Of a DNA stretch of 64,000 bases, positions 22,332-33,815 are shown one piece after another. Every line of letters begins with the position of its first letter. Within the stretch, counting starts at the first letter, position 1. Source of the stretch: Adiantum capillus-veneris (Eukaryota; Streptophyta; Polypodiopsida; Polypodiales; Pteridaceae); NCBI GenBank assembly GCA_014529385.2, contig CM043966.1:98319587-98383586 (forward strand). Direction: 5' to 3'. The notes beneath the pieces are model-generated. The model saw only the letters and a list, made by a program, of their open reading frames with translations. It was not told where the DNA came from and ran no database searches. Position numbers and translations under genes: made by a program.

Positions 22332-24258
22332 CAGACTATGGATCTACTGTTTTTACAAAGTGTGAGGACTTAAAGCGGGGTGAACGACAACATGTAAATA
22401 GTGTACAAAGAGGTTTGAAGATGAATGGTTTGCAAGAAGATGATGAATGCATTGCAGGTGTGTTTGATGAGTGTTCGTTTGTGGATACTATGCAAGACTT
22501 GGTGTCTTTAGTGGATTGCAATTTTTGTATGATGGGAAGTGAGGTTGTGAAATTTTTCTCAATAGAGATGTACAAAGTCATTGAGGATTTAAAAAATGCT
22601 CAAGGTATTGATGTACGAGTGGAGACTAAGTATAAGCCTGTGGCAAAGAAAGTGAAATCAACGGCATTACCTCTACCAAAAGATTGTACAAATAAGATGG
22701 AGCAAGTTGCTTTGCAACCTAACCTTCATGACCCAAGCAAGATTGGACACAAGTTCACGCAGGATTCTTTGAAGGAGTTAAAGGTTGGTTGGGAGGACAA
22801 TTTGGCAAAGCTCAAAACTTATGCTTTGAAGACATGCTTTCCAAACACGGAGAAGCTTTTACATTTGAGCCGCATGAGATAGAGTGTCTTGATCCATCCA
22901 TTGGAAATCCTATGGTGATCTTCACTATCCCTCATGTACCTTGGAACTTGAGGCCTATTCCGGTTCCAAAGGACCATTTGCTAAAACTCATTGAGTTGCT
23001 TAATGAAAAGATCAAGATGGGTATTTTGGAGCCTTCTTGTGCTCCGTATTCAAACAGGTGGTTCATAGTTCCAAAGAAAAATGGTTCTTTACGCTTTATT
23101 CAGGATATGCAGCCTGTAAATAAGGTGAAAATCAGAAATGTGGGTACAGGGCCAGTTGTAGATGAATTTGCAGAGGCATTTGCAGGAAGGGCAATATATT
23201 CTATGGGAGATTTGTACTCAGGGTATGATCAGTTCCAACTAGAAATGGAAAGCAGGGACCTGACTACCATGAGGACACCTTTGGGCTTGGTAAGGATGTG
23301 CACCTTACCTCAGGGAGCAAAAAATTCAGTTGCACATATGATGAATGGTATGAATAAGGTCCTACGTGACTTCATACCTCAAACTACAATGCCTTTCCTT
23401 GATGATGTGCCAATCAAAGGATGTGATGTAAGCGATATAAATGTGGCTCTGGATTCAAGGGGGTGCTGCAAGTATGTGGCAAAACATATCAATAATTGTG
23501 ATAAGATCTTGTCAAGGTTGGATGAAGTGAACCTTACCTTGTCTGGGCAAAAGTCAGTGTTTAGTGGGAATGAAGTTCTTATTGTGGGACATATGTGCGG
23601 GCCATATGGTAGAAGTCCTTGTCCTGCAAAAATTAATGTAATTCAGAGAATGAAAGAGAAATGTATAAATGTCACTGAGGTTCAAAGGTTCTTGGGTGCA
23701 TGCGTGTTTTATGTTATCTGGATCCCGCATTATGCACATGTAGCTGAGCCTTTGTATCAACTTTTGAGAAAAAACCAAAAGTTTCAATGGGAAGAAATGC
23801 ATACACATGCCATGAGGAAATTAAAGAAGTTGTTGCTTATGTCACCAACTTTGAGGAAAGTAAACTATGATTGTGGAAGACATGTGATTGTGATAGCAGA
23901 TACTAGCCCCACAGGAATTGGATGGGCAATTGGCCAAGATGATGAAGATGGTAAGCGATATGTAGTGAGATTTGGAGCAAAAGTCCTAAGTGCTTGTCAA
24001 TGAAATTATCCACAGGTGAAAAGGGAATTATGGGAAGAAATTACAGCCCTGAAATGTGATAAAGAGTATTTGATAGGTGCAAATGTAATAGTGGAGACTG
24101 ATTGTCTACCTCTTCTCGGAATGATCACAAGCTGCTCAACTCCTGACATTGCTATGTTGAGATGGATTGCCTACATAAAGTCCTTAAATCCAAAATTTAA
24201 GCATATTGTAGGGAAAGATAATCTAGTTACAGATATGCTATCGAGAGCAAGGTATTAA
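22322..24258 (+). pseudogene. pol: Reverse transcriptase and RNase H of element B, FLDD clade
   Basis: A linker ORF (22322-22882) shifts frame into the RT ORF (22789-24003). RT blocks are WFIVPKKNGSLRFIQDMQPV, IYSMGDLYSGYDQFQLEM, CTLPQGAKNSVAHMMN and PFLDDVPIKG, where the catalytic YxDD box reads FLDD. RNase H reads IADTSPTGIGWAIGQ, passes a TGA at 24001 and continues VETDCLPLLGM and DMLSRARY to 24258. The protein copies element RNA into DNA and removes the RNA. The VPIKG after the DD box is unlike the usual plant DILIYS form (seen in element C) and suggests a separate Gypsy lineage. Confidence 0.85.
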
Positions 24259-24559
24259 AATGAAGAAGAAATGGTTATTGAGGGTGATGATGTAGGCACA
24301 AGGTTTTATCGTAGCTCTTATGCAAAGGGTGATCATGTTTTCCTGTCAAATGCACTTGAGGCATTTAGAGAGGACCTATATGAAGGTGACTACTTGTTCA
24401 TTGAACACTATTTGAGCACTTTGACAAGGCAAAAAGGGTGAACATATCAAGAGTTCAAAAGAATATGCAGAAAAGCCTATGGATACTTTTTGAAAGATGG
24501 ATACTTGTGGAAACATCCAAAACAAAGAAATAGGATTCCGTTTTAAGTTGTGAATGATA

Positions 24560-24960
24560 AGGATGCTCAAAATGAGCTTATGAAAAGTTTCATGAGAGTC
24601 TTTATGTTGGACATAGAGGTGTATGGGCCACCTTTACTAAAATGAAAGAGAGGTATTGGTGGAAAGGTATGTATAAAGATGTATCTCACTTTGTGGAGTC
24701 TTTGTGAAACCTGTCAAATGTATTCAAATGTACGTCATCGTGATGGGTTGCACCCTACTTACCCATTGGCCATGCACTACAAGTGGGTAGTAGGTCTGGT
24801 TACAATGCCATTAGGCTTATGGAAAATGAGATACATAGTGCTTGCAGGAGAAGACTTAACCAACCAAGTCGAAGGTCGTGCTCTAAGAACAAAAATCACA
24901 GAATGGATATGTAAGTTCCTCATTAGGGTCAATTTGGATGAAAAAAGGGTTGTGTAAGGA
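24560..24960 (+). pseudogene. Integrase of element B, N-terminal part
   Basis: Reads VGHRGVWATF then ERYWWKGMYKDVSHFV and CQMYSNVRH (the H2C2 zinc-binding domain), then VVGLVTMPLG and RYIVLAGEDLTNQVEGRAL from the core. Normally Asp stands before the LVTMP block; here VVGLVTMP has Gly, so the first catalytic residue looks lost. It ends in unrelated sequence at about 24930, and the rest of the domain resumes at about 29815 beyond element A. Confidence 0.8.
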
Positions 24961-25152
24961 TCTGGAAAGGGGTAACCTAAAAAAGACCATGAAGATCTTA
25001 ATAAAACCATTCAACATGGGTATTCATTAGATAGAGCTCATCAAGCGCCACCCATGGACCATTTGAGCGCTAAATTTGGAGTTCATATGCAAAATTTATG
25101 GCTAAAATAGTGCAAAATATTCCAAAAGCAAGTGAAGGAGATCTTGACATGT

Positions 25153-25344
25153 TGACAGAGGAAAGCCAAGACACAAAACCTCTATAGCTAGGCCTCTCTG
25201 CCAGTTCGGAATACCAAAGCTAACCTTTCAAACACCACGCGGATGGATTCGTAACACCTATATCCAAATGGAGCCAGTAGGCGAACACATAAGGAAACTT
25301 CAACAAGAGCCGGCTTGGTCTTGCCGCTACTCTTCAACTAAGCA

Positions 25345-25405
<61 letters not shown>

Positions 25406-26783
25406 GAGACGTAGAGGGGGAGAGAGAGAGATCCATCACAAGTTTGTTTACTCCCTAGCTCTTATGAAAATCCCAATGGATGCTCTTGTAGATATTCCAC
25501 TATCCCATTCTTTAATGATGTGCATCCACTTATGGCTTTCCTTGGCTGCTTAACTCCACTCCTGCTCCACTTTGCAAGCTTTCTCTTGCTTCAACCGGCT
25601 GGCCACCTCAAAGCTTGAGTCACCACACCTCTGAGGTGCAGTCCCTCCTTTCGTTAGCACTTTTGGCACTCGATGCCCCTTCTCTCTCTTGAAACTCCAA
25701 GCACAAACCCCTTGGTCGCTTACTTTGCTGCACAGTGGCCCTGCAACACCCCTAGCTAACCATTCTTGGCATGGACCGCCATACGACTGCAGTCAAATTC
25801 GCAAATACAAGATGCACGCTTAGGCCTTACCAAAATCGCGTCACCCTGAGATCGTTTCAGAGAGCTCCCTCCGGTTGTGCTGAGCCTTCAAAGGCCCGCC
25901 TCCCTCCTTGCTCAAGTTGGCGGCCTCCAACCCTTAAAAACCACCCGTCTCTCTATAGCCAGCCTCTCTCCTTTTGATTCCTAGCTGCAGATGAGGTCTC
26001 CCTTAGATTCTCTGGGCTGCCCTGCCTCTGAGAGTGGCTCCCCTTCTCTCGTGCGCTCCCGACCGCCTCTACTCCCTCTCTACAGCTCTGAAGCTGTCCT
26101 GATCACGAACCTGAGGCGCCCTATTTCTTGAGCACTCCGGCCCTCCTCCTCTGATTCCAAGTAAGCTCGAGTTTTCCTACTCCGCACCCTCTTCACTGAG
26201 AAGCGGCCTCAGGCCCCTCTCTACCTGGTCGCCCATCCTCCTCCTGCCTAGATGCACCTTCTCCCCTTTGCACTCTCTCCATGGCGGCGCCATGTGCAGT
26301 CCATGCTTCCAATCATTGCATGCTCCCTCTTCTTATTTTTGGGCATAATCTTCAATATTATTCTTTTATTTTGAGCAAGGTTCAGTTCCCACGATGACAT
26401 GGACTTAATTCACGAGCCCTGCAACTCTTATCCCATGGTGACGAGCCTTCATGTATTGTCCATGCTTGCAATCCTCATAGTCAACTGCCAGGAGCTCTTT
26501 ATTTAGCTTAAATGGCTCAAGAAAAGGTTCATTTCCACCATAAGTATCCAAACTGAACTGTCATATCCGTTATTGCATACTTAAGGAACAACCACCGAAC
26601 ACTAACATACATGGTGTCTTTGGTTTGCTGCCAGAGGTTCGCCAAAACCAAAGCTTTGTACGACTACCTCGAAAACCACTTTCAAAGTGCAATCATAGGT
26701 ATGTACAAGTATATACAATGGTTGTTTGCTAGGAATTCCAGTGTCGCTGATTGGCTTTTCGCCCGTTCGAAAAACGCGTGACA
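25153..26783 (-). repeat. 3' LTR of element A
   Basis: About 1.63 kb. It differs from the other LTR mostly by a longer (TA)n tract at 25349-25401 and an extra segment near 25445-25530. On the minus strand a purine-rich GGGGAGGTTGGCAACGCA precedes the LTR, a possible polypurine tract. Confidence 0.85.
25349..25401. repeat. (TA)n microsatellite
   Basis: About 26 TA units in one LTR of element A. The other LTR has only about 5 units at 28369-28378, showing slippage after insertion. Confidence 0.9.
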
Positions 26784-26898
26784 TGCGTTGCCAACCTCCC
26801 CTAGTCCGCTGAAGCATTCATGCTCAACAGCAGCATCACTTTATTCACGCATATTAGCCACACCATATGTACAGTATATACAAAAGCATTATTCTTGA

Positions 26899-28079
26899 TC
26901 ATATACACCCACCTGGATCAAATGGGTAAAGCATGCACCATCCGCCTGTATGAACTACTACCATCTTGTCGAGCATTGCATTCATATCGGCTTCCATAAT
27001 TCCCCTACCATCACACGCATCCATCAAATCCCTTGTGTCCATATCAACCATGATATGTTCTTCGGTTTTATTTCCTGCATCAGGTTTAAAATCTTGGGCA
27101 AGAATGTCAACACTATGAGCTTTCTCTAGCACATACTGTGTTTTCTCAGCTTGTCTTTGAATTTTCAGGTTTCGCAACCTCTCTTGAGCCTTTTGGACAT
27201 AGCCAGCCATAGATAAATTGTCTTCTATCACAGGCTCATCAAAGCCCCAACCATCTTCATCATCATTATCCACAAAAGCTCCATAATCCTCACTTTGACT
27301 GCATGCCATGTTTTGATACAATCAAAAGAATCACCTGTAGGCACTTTGTTTCCACCAACAATGCCACAAACGTGATTGCTATCCATCTCAGCATCCCAAA
27401 TGGGCCCACGTACCCACAACTCATCTGGGTATAGTGACAATGCATCAGATGGAGGGAAAAAAAAAATATCCGTAATGTTAGCATGCATGTTCTCTACATC
27501 ACAACAAAAATCATTCCAAGGCATATAGCTCCAGCACATAGAGCTAGACAAGCCCTCATCTCGACAATTATCCACGCATGGATCCAAACAAGCTATAACA
27601 TTGCTCTCTTTGCCATACATGTACGCAAAGCTATCCTCTTTCATGATACTACTCGCACATGAATCCTCATGAAGGTTTACATCATCAAAAGACAAAATCT
27701 CATCATAAGCATGTGACTCAACCTCATCAGCACTACTAAAAGCATCATAAGGAACAGAAAATCTCTCATGTGTAGCCCACAAAGAAGCACAAGATTGATC
27801 TACATGCTTAAAGCATCTGTTCCGCTTCAAGAAGTCAACAATGCTCTTCACACCCAATAAATCCGTGCAAGCAACCTCAATGCCCAAGAGTCCTGGAAGA
27901 GTGCCAATGAATAAAAATTTCTCTTGCTTTGCATCTAAAACCACATCCTCAAGAAGCTCAAGTTGCTGCTTTAGAGCACAAAAACTCATGCAATGCATGT
28001 CCAACTCTGATAGGCAATTTAACTGCAACCCCTGCATGGCATCATTTATCCAAAACAAAGCATCACTGAGCTTAACCAT
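26899..28079 (-). pseudogene. Unrecognised ORF of element A, about 390 residues over two frames
   Basis: An ATG at 28079 opens a 283-codon frame (MVKLSDALFWINDAMQGL) that runs to 27228. At about 27300 the reading appears to shift to a second frame (CSQSEDYGAFVDNDDEDGW, then AQERLRNLKIQRQAEKTQ) ending at 26899. The protein is acidic and Cys-rich in the middle (SCASSIMKED, CDVENMHAN). A helical N-terminus and a short basic coiled-coil near the C-terminus are visible. It is not Gag, RT, protease or integrase by motif. Position just inside the PBS (28148-28165) makes it the element's only gene. It may be a highly diverged Gag or a captured host sequence; no function is assigned. Confidence 0.5.
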
Positions 28080-28147
28080 GTTTGCACTTCACCATGTTTG
28101 CACTTCGCTATCTGACTCACCAAAACTGAAGGTACTTGAGTCCAATG

Positions 28148-28165
28148 TCCTCAGTGGGGGCACCA
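28148..28165 (-). promoter_or_regulatory. Primer-binding site of element A
   Basis: Minus strand TGGTGCCCCCACTGAGGA, 7 bp from the LTR end. One base differs from the site of element E, so A may be mobilised by E-type elements. Confidence 0.65.
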
Positions 28166-28172
28166 AAAACAA

Positions 28173-29691
28173 TGACAGAGGAAAGCCAAGACACAAAACC
28201 TCTATATCTAGGTTTCTCTGCCAGTTCGGAATACCAAAGCTAACCTTTCAAACACCACGCGGATGGCTTCGTAACACTTATATCCAAATGGAGCCAGTAG
28301 GCGAACACGTAAAGAAACTTTAACAAGAGCCGGCTTGGTCTTGCCGCTACTCTTCAACTAAGCACCATATATATATAGATATCGAGAGACGTAGAGGGGG
28401 AGAGAGAGAGATCCATCACAAGTTTGCTGTGCATCCACTTATGGCTTTCCTTGGCCGCTTAACTCCACTGCTGCTCCGCTTTGCAAGTTGTCTCTTGCTT
28501 CAACCGGCTGGCCACCTCAAAGCTTGAATCACCACACCTCTGAGGTGCGGTCCCTCCTTTCGTTAGCACTTTTGGCGCCCAATGACCCTTCTCTCTCTTG
28601 AAACTCCAAGCACAAACCCCTTGGTCGCTTACTTTGCTGCACAGTGGCCCTGCAACACCCCTAGCTAACCATTCTTGGCATTGGACCGCCATACGACTGC
28701 AGTTGAATTGGCAAATACAAGATGCACGCTTAGGCCTTACCAGAATCACGTCATCGTGAGCTTGTTTCAAAGAGCTCCTTCCTGTTGTGCTGAGCCTTCA
28801 AAGGCCCGCCTCCCTCCTTGCTCAAGTTGGCGGCCTCAAACCCTTAAAAACCACCCGTCTCTGTATAGCCGGCCTCTCTCCTTTTGATTCCTAGCTGCAG
28901 ATGAGGTCTCCCTTAGATTCTCTGGGCCGCCCTGGCTCTGAGAGTGGCTCACCTTCTCTCGTGCGCTCCCAACCGCCTCTACTCCCTCTCTGCAGCTCTG
29001 AAGCTGTCCTGATCATGAACCTGAGGCGCCCTCTTTCTTGAGCACTCCGGCCCTCCTCCTCTGATTCCAGGCAAGGTCGCCTTTTCCTAATCCGCACCCT
29101 CTTCACTGAGCAGCGGCCTCAGGCCCCTCTCTACCTGGTCGCCCATCCTTCTTCTGCCCAGATGCACCTTCTCCCCTTTGCACTCCTCCATGGCGGCGCC
29201 ATGTGCAGTCCATGCTTCCAATCATTGCAGGCGCCCTCTTCTTATTTTTGGCAATAATCTTCAATATTATTCTTTTATTTTGAGCAAGGGTGAGTTCCCA
29301 CGATGACATGGCCTTAATTCACGAGCCCTGCAACTCTTATCCCATGGCAGCGAGCCTTCATGTATTGTCCATGCTTGCAATCCTCACAGTCAACTACCAA
29401 AAGCTCTTTATTTAGCTTAAATGGCTCAAGCAAAGGTTCATTCCCACCATAAGTATCCAAACTGAACTGTCATATCCGTTATTGCATACTTAAGGAACAA
29501 CCACCAAACACTAACATACATGGTGTTTATGGTTTGCTACCAGAGGTTGGCCAAAACCAAAGCTTTGTACGAATACCTCGAAAACCACTTTCAAAGTGTA
29601 ATCATAGGTATGTACAAGTATATACAATGGCTGTTTGCTAGGCATTCCAGTGTCACTGATTGGCTTTCGCCCGTTCAAAAAACGCCTGACA
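28173..29691 (-). repeat. 5' LTR of element A
   Basis: About 1.52 kb, matching 25153-26783. Shared sequence begins with TGACAGAGG and ends with TGACA. Confidence 0.85.
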
Positions 29692-29814
29692 ACGTGTACA
29701 AAAGTGCCATACATTTGGAAATGTGGCTCCTCCTTGACACTTAGATCAAGAATAGAGAAATCCTAAACAACCCTTATTTCATCCAAATTGGCCCTAATGT
29801 CTTGGATGATGTAA

Positions 29815-30670
29815 TTAGCCATTATGGCTGTATTGGGAAAATAAGAGCAGACAGGGGTGAGTTGGATGTTGACAAAGCAAGGGATTTTTTCTCTAGATTG
29901 GGCATTGAACTCGCTCTCACTACTGCATACAATCCTGAAGGGAATGATAAATCAAAATGTGGGCATCCTTGTATCATTTAATCTTTGGCTAAGGTACCGG
30001 TGTGCAAAGGTAAAATGGGAGAGTGGCTTAGGTTATTGCCTTATGCTTTATGGGTTGATCGTACAACTCATAGCTCTGTTACTGGTTATATGCCTTTTGA
30101 GTTGATGTATGGTCAGAAACCTATAATGCCAATTGAGGATGTAATTCTCACATGGAATGTATTGCCTTGGGAAGATGGAATGAGTAGAGAAGACCTTCTT
30201 GCTTTGCACATACTGCAATCTCAAGATATTGAGATTGCAGTAGCACAATTAAGAGATGCAAGGTTGAAGAATAAGGACAGATTTGATAAAAGGCACAACT
30301 CAGACCTAGAGCTATTGAGGAAGGTGATTGGGTGTTGGTGTATGACAATAGTCTTGATAACCAACACTCAGCGATAAGAAAGCTTTCAAAGAGATGGTTT
30401 GGCCCTTATGTGGCTAACCATGTACATGGAAATGCAACTTATACCTTGCACAAGTTGGATGGTACAAAAATGAAGATTCCCATTGTAGGGAAAAGAATTA
30501 AATTGTTCAAAAGAAGAAGTGATACAGATCTCTTTGTTTCACAAGAAAGTCAAAATGAAGGCTCTAATGAACACATTATGGACGAGGATGAAGAAAGAGA
30601 TGATGATGCATTGGACTTCGCTGCAAGTGATGATGAAATCGATATGTATGCTGACTTAAATGAGGACTGA
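29815..30670 (+). pseudogene. Integrase of element B, core end and C-terminal domain
   Basis: Resumes HYGCIGKIRADRGELDVDKA and TTAYNPEGNDKSKCG (the third catalytic region, where Glu is replaced in this copy: NDKSKCG against usual NGQSER or NGKSER), passes stops, then WLRLLPYALWVDRTTHSSVT, GYMPFELMYGQKPIMPIE and, after a frameshift near 30330, RWFGPYVANHVHGN and KMKIPIVGKRIKLFK, the C-terminal DNA-binding part. It ends in an acidic tail (DEDEERDDDALD) at 30670. A purine-rich stretch (30715-30730) before the LTR is the likely polypurine tract. Confidence 0.8.
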
Positions 30671-30731
30671 ACCTGCAAAAACTATGTGTGGCACATGCCG
30701 GATGATGTGCAGGTTTAGAGGGAGTGGATTT

Positions 30732-31753
30732 TGTGCTGTGGCACATGCATAATGTGAAACTAAATTATCTACCTCACTCTCAATGCTTTTGCTATGTGGG
30801 ACCAAATGCTATGATGTACATAGTGTGATATATGTGAAAATAGATACCACGGTTGCAGCTCTGTATATACCTTGCGGGGACAGCGAGTCACACGACGTGG
30901 CACTATGGCATGCTTTTTCACATAAATATACTCCTATTTTTCTTTAGAAATGTACAAACATCAAGTGTATCGAAGTGGCACGCTCGTTTTGCCTAGAAAG
31001 TTCAATACGGGCGATCTCTGCAAAAAAAAAGCAGGTTTCATACGCGGGCGTAGGAGATGCGTTCAGAGTGCTTGCCAAGTGGAAAAATAAGGTTCAAGAT
31101 GAAATTTAATCCCAATGGATTTTTCCACAATTTTAGGGATATTCATAGGCAAAAAGGGGTAATTTTTTGGCTAAAAATGACAAAAATTGATCGTAAAATG
31201 ATAAAAAATGACCCAAAATTGGTCAAAAATGGCTCAAAATGCCACATCACTCACAGTGCCATGACTATGAGAAGTTAGGGAGCATTTAATAAGAACAATA
31301 TCAGCACTATAATCCTCTCTGTGAAGGGATACAAAGCCTGCACCTAAGGTATGCTAGTGTAGTCCTGTGCTGTTCCAACCCCGTATTCGAGGCTATGAGG
31401 CCACCAATTAGAGTTTACCCTCTTCAAATAACTAATTGGGAATGTATAATGAAGTTCTGAAGCTTCCATGAAATGTCTATGATGGAGAATTGAAGCGTTT
31501 GTGTAGGGTTTTTATCAGGGCGAAAGATCACGGCAACTGTGTAATTGGCAGTGAAGCTACACCAAATCATCACATACACAAGAGTTTTGAGTTGATCTTG
31601 GTTCTATTTGAAAGAGAATCTTTCATGGCTGGAGTTTTGTTCTTTTTGAGTGTGTTTTTAGCCTCAAATCTTCTATGACTTGCTTGATTTGGGTGCAAAC
31701 TCTCACAGTCAGAGGCCCGACGCTTTCCTAGCTGCACTCCACACTTCTTAACA
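30732..31753 (+). repeat. 3' LTR of Gypsy element B
   Basis: Starts TGTGCTGTGGCACATGCA and ends CTTCTTAACA. Matches 18287-19328 throughout. Confidence 0.9.
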
Positions 31754-31756
31754 ACG

Positions 31757-33440
31757 TGGTCATTAGGATATCTTCATCCACTATCCTTATTTGATGATAG
31801 AAACTTTTAAGGTCAATCCTACTAAAGTAGGTAGAGACTTGTAGCTTATCAAATAGATCTTCTACCTGAGGAACATGAAATCTCTTTTTGATAGTGATAT
31901 GATTTAGTGCTCGATAGTCCACACACATATGGTATGTACCATCTTTCTTTTGCACTAAAAGTACTAGAGAACAAAAGGGAGAGGAGATAGGTCTCACCAT
32001 CCCTTTGTTAATTAATACTTGTACTTGCCTCATGATCTCCTCTTGTTGAGCTTGAGAAACTTGATAGGGAGGCTTGTTAGGCGGTGAGCTTCCTGGAAGG
32101 AGCTCAATGTGATGGTCATCATCCCCTCATTTTGGAGGTAATTCCATAGGGATATCATCGATGAACACATCTTGGAATCCTTTTGAAAAATTAGACAAGT
32201 CTAAGTCTTCTTGATTCCCACCATTTACATTTGATGAAACATTAAGATCTTTTAGAGACTCTTTGACAAAAATCATGTACGCAAAAACAGAGCTCTTCAT
32301 TGATTTATCATAAGCAGGAGGATCTACAAGTGGTATAGTACAACCACACTCGCTAGAATCTATATACATGTTCTTTTCCTTGTAGGTGAAGTAGATTCTC
32401 CTTTCAGGGAACTTCAGGTTGGCAGCCATGCGATCAAACCATGGTGCCCCTAGGATAGCATCCTCATGTTAGAGAGGAGAGATAAAATATTCTTCTTTGT
32501 CAACATAGCTTTGGACAAAGAGCCTCAACTTTCCAATCAAGGGAGTAACAAAGTCTGTTGTCCCTTGAAAGCAGTGTCAACCGGTACAACATCTTTCATC
32601 TCAAAAGCTTGAATGCCCAACTTGGTGGCCAACTCTGTTGATATGAAATTGTGAGTAGAGCCAGGGTCAAACAAGATGAAGGCATCATGCTCTCTTAACT
32701 TTCCCCAAGCATAGGAGAGAGGTGCACCTTTGCAATGAGAATTCTCTTTTGGAGCTTCAATGGTGGAAGCTCTAAGAGTCTCATGGAGAATATACTTCTT
32801 GGGGCAAGAACAATAACCATGTCCTTGCTCCCCACACTTAAAACACTTATGGTCCTTGCGAAAAGCTTCAATCTCTTTAGGAGAGAGTTTTTTTTTTCTT
32901 TTGTAAACTCCCTTCTCCTTAGACCTATTGCTGTTGTTTTTGTTGGAAGTGGCTTAAAGTTTCATTACTTTCTTGCTCTTTGGATTCCTCCTCTTGTATG
33001 GGAGAGAGTCTTATTTTGGGGGTCTCTTTAACAGGCCTCCTTTCCTCTTGGGAGGAGTTGGCGATCGTCTAGACCATCATCTTCATGGAGCCACATCTTC
33101 AGAGGAACTTAAAGTTTCATTGCTTTCTTGCTCCTTGGATTCCTACTCTTGTATGGAGTATTCTTTTGGTGGTCTCTTCAAGAGGCCTCCTAAGCTCTCT
33201 CTCCTCTTGGAGAGGAAGGGAAATCCCATAAGCACGAAGTTGTTGAGTAACTTTGGCTTGCAAAGAACAGTGGCCCATATCTTGTTGCAACCTAGTAAAG
33301 AGATAATTGACAAGCATGGGGGCATCATCATTAGCACCTTCATGTGCAAAATCAAAGCTATCAATGTTCATTTTACTCTCTTGATTATTGTCAGCCAGGA
33401 TAACAAAATTTTTGTACGTACTTAGTGTATGCTTTGGCAA
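31757..33440 (-). pseudogene. pol: Gypsy element C: Gag end, protease and first part of RT
   Basis: From 33440 down, the minus strand reads a Gag-like C-terminal stretch (MPKHTLSTYK, LFTRLQQDMG), a CCHC knuckle CFKCGEQGHGYCSC at about 32850-32808 (complete), and the protease box ILFDPGSTHNFISTELA at about 32680-32630 (DPGS in place of DSGA). Next come FKGFQDVFIDDIPMELPPK (linker, 32180-32127) and the RT start MVRPISSPFCSLVLLVQKKD, CVDYRALNHITIKKRF and YFSRIDLKSFYHQIRI (32000-31790). It breaks after DILMTT, where element B is inserted, and continues at 18286. Stops and shifts make it dead. Confidence 0.85.
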
Positions 33441-33802
33441 TTCAAAACCTTAGTTTCCACTCCTCTTAGCCTTTGAAAATTGGCTCTTAAGTATCTACAC
33501 CCATCGCTCAAAGTGGTTAATTATAGAGAGTAGTGGAGTGGGTATAATATTGCAAAATTGCCGAGGTCTAGATCCTTTTGAACTTCTTACGGATCAATAA
33601 TGGTAAAGCTATAGGCAAGTCTAAAAAGACTCCATTATTAAGTCCAAAGCTCCCAAGGTGGTGTGCACCATATCCCACATAGTGGGCTCAACAAAACCGA
33701 TAATAGATCCTAGTCCCACTTACCCTAATATAATTAACAAAATCAACCATTTATAGCCTACTTAAGGACATCTCTTCTTAAGCAAGAAAAGAGAAACCAA
33801 AT

Positions 33803-33814
33803 GCTCTAATACCA
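33803..33814 (-). promoter_or_regulatory. Primer-binding site of element C
   Basis: Minus strand TGGTATTAGAGC, one base off the initiator-Met site TGGTATCAGAGC, directly next to a TG that would open the LTR on the plus strand. Confidence 0.6.
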
Positions 33815-33815
33815 A

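Larger units (their letters stand above)
25153..29691 (-). mobile_element. Non-autonomous LTR element A (no pol), inserted in element B
   Basis: LTRs at 25153-26783 and 28173-29691 align closely end to end (both start TGACAGAGGAAAGCC and end CTGACA or GTGACA). The internal part is only 1.39 kb, holding a PBS on the minus strand and one long minus-strand ORF system. No Gag, RT or integrase was found. Flanks are ACATGT and ACGTGT, a likely degenerate target duplication. With 1.5-1.6 kb LTRs and no pol it fits the LARD type of element. Confidence 0.85.
18287..31753 (+). mobile_element. Gypsy element B, inserted in element C and carrying a foldback and element A
   Basis: Two LTRs of about 1.03 kb share the order and content of sequence end to end (18287-19328 and 30732-31753). 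PBS, gag, protease, RT, RNase H and integrase lie in order on the plus strand. Removing it restores a continuous RT reading in element C (DILMTT then KEFHTT). The junctions share CGTG, but a clean 5 bp duplication cannot be fixed because the left LTR start is mutated. Nested inserts are 21880-22331 and 25153-29691. The LTRs have diverged, and the genes hold stops, so the copy is old and dead. Confidence 0.9.
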
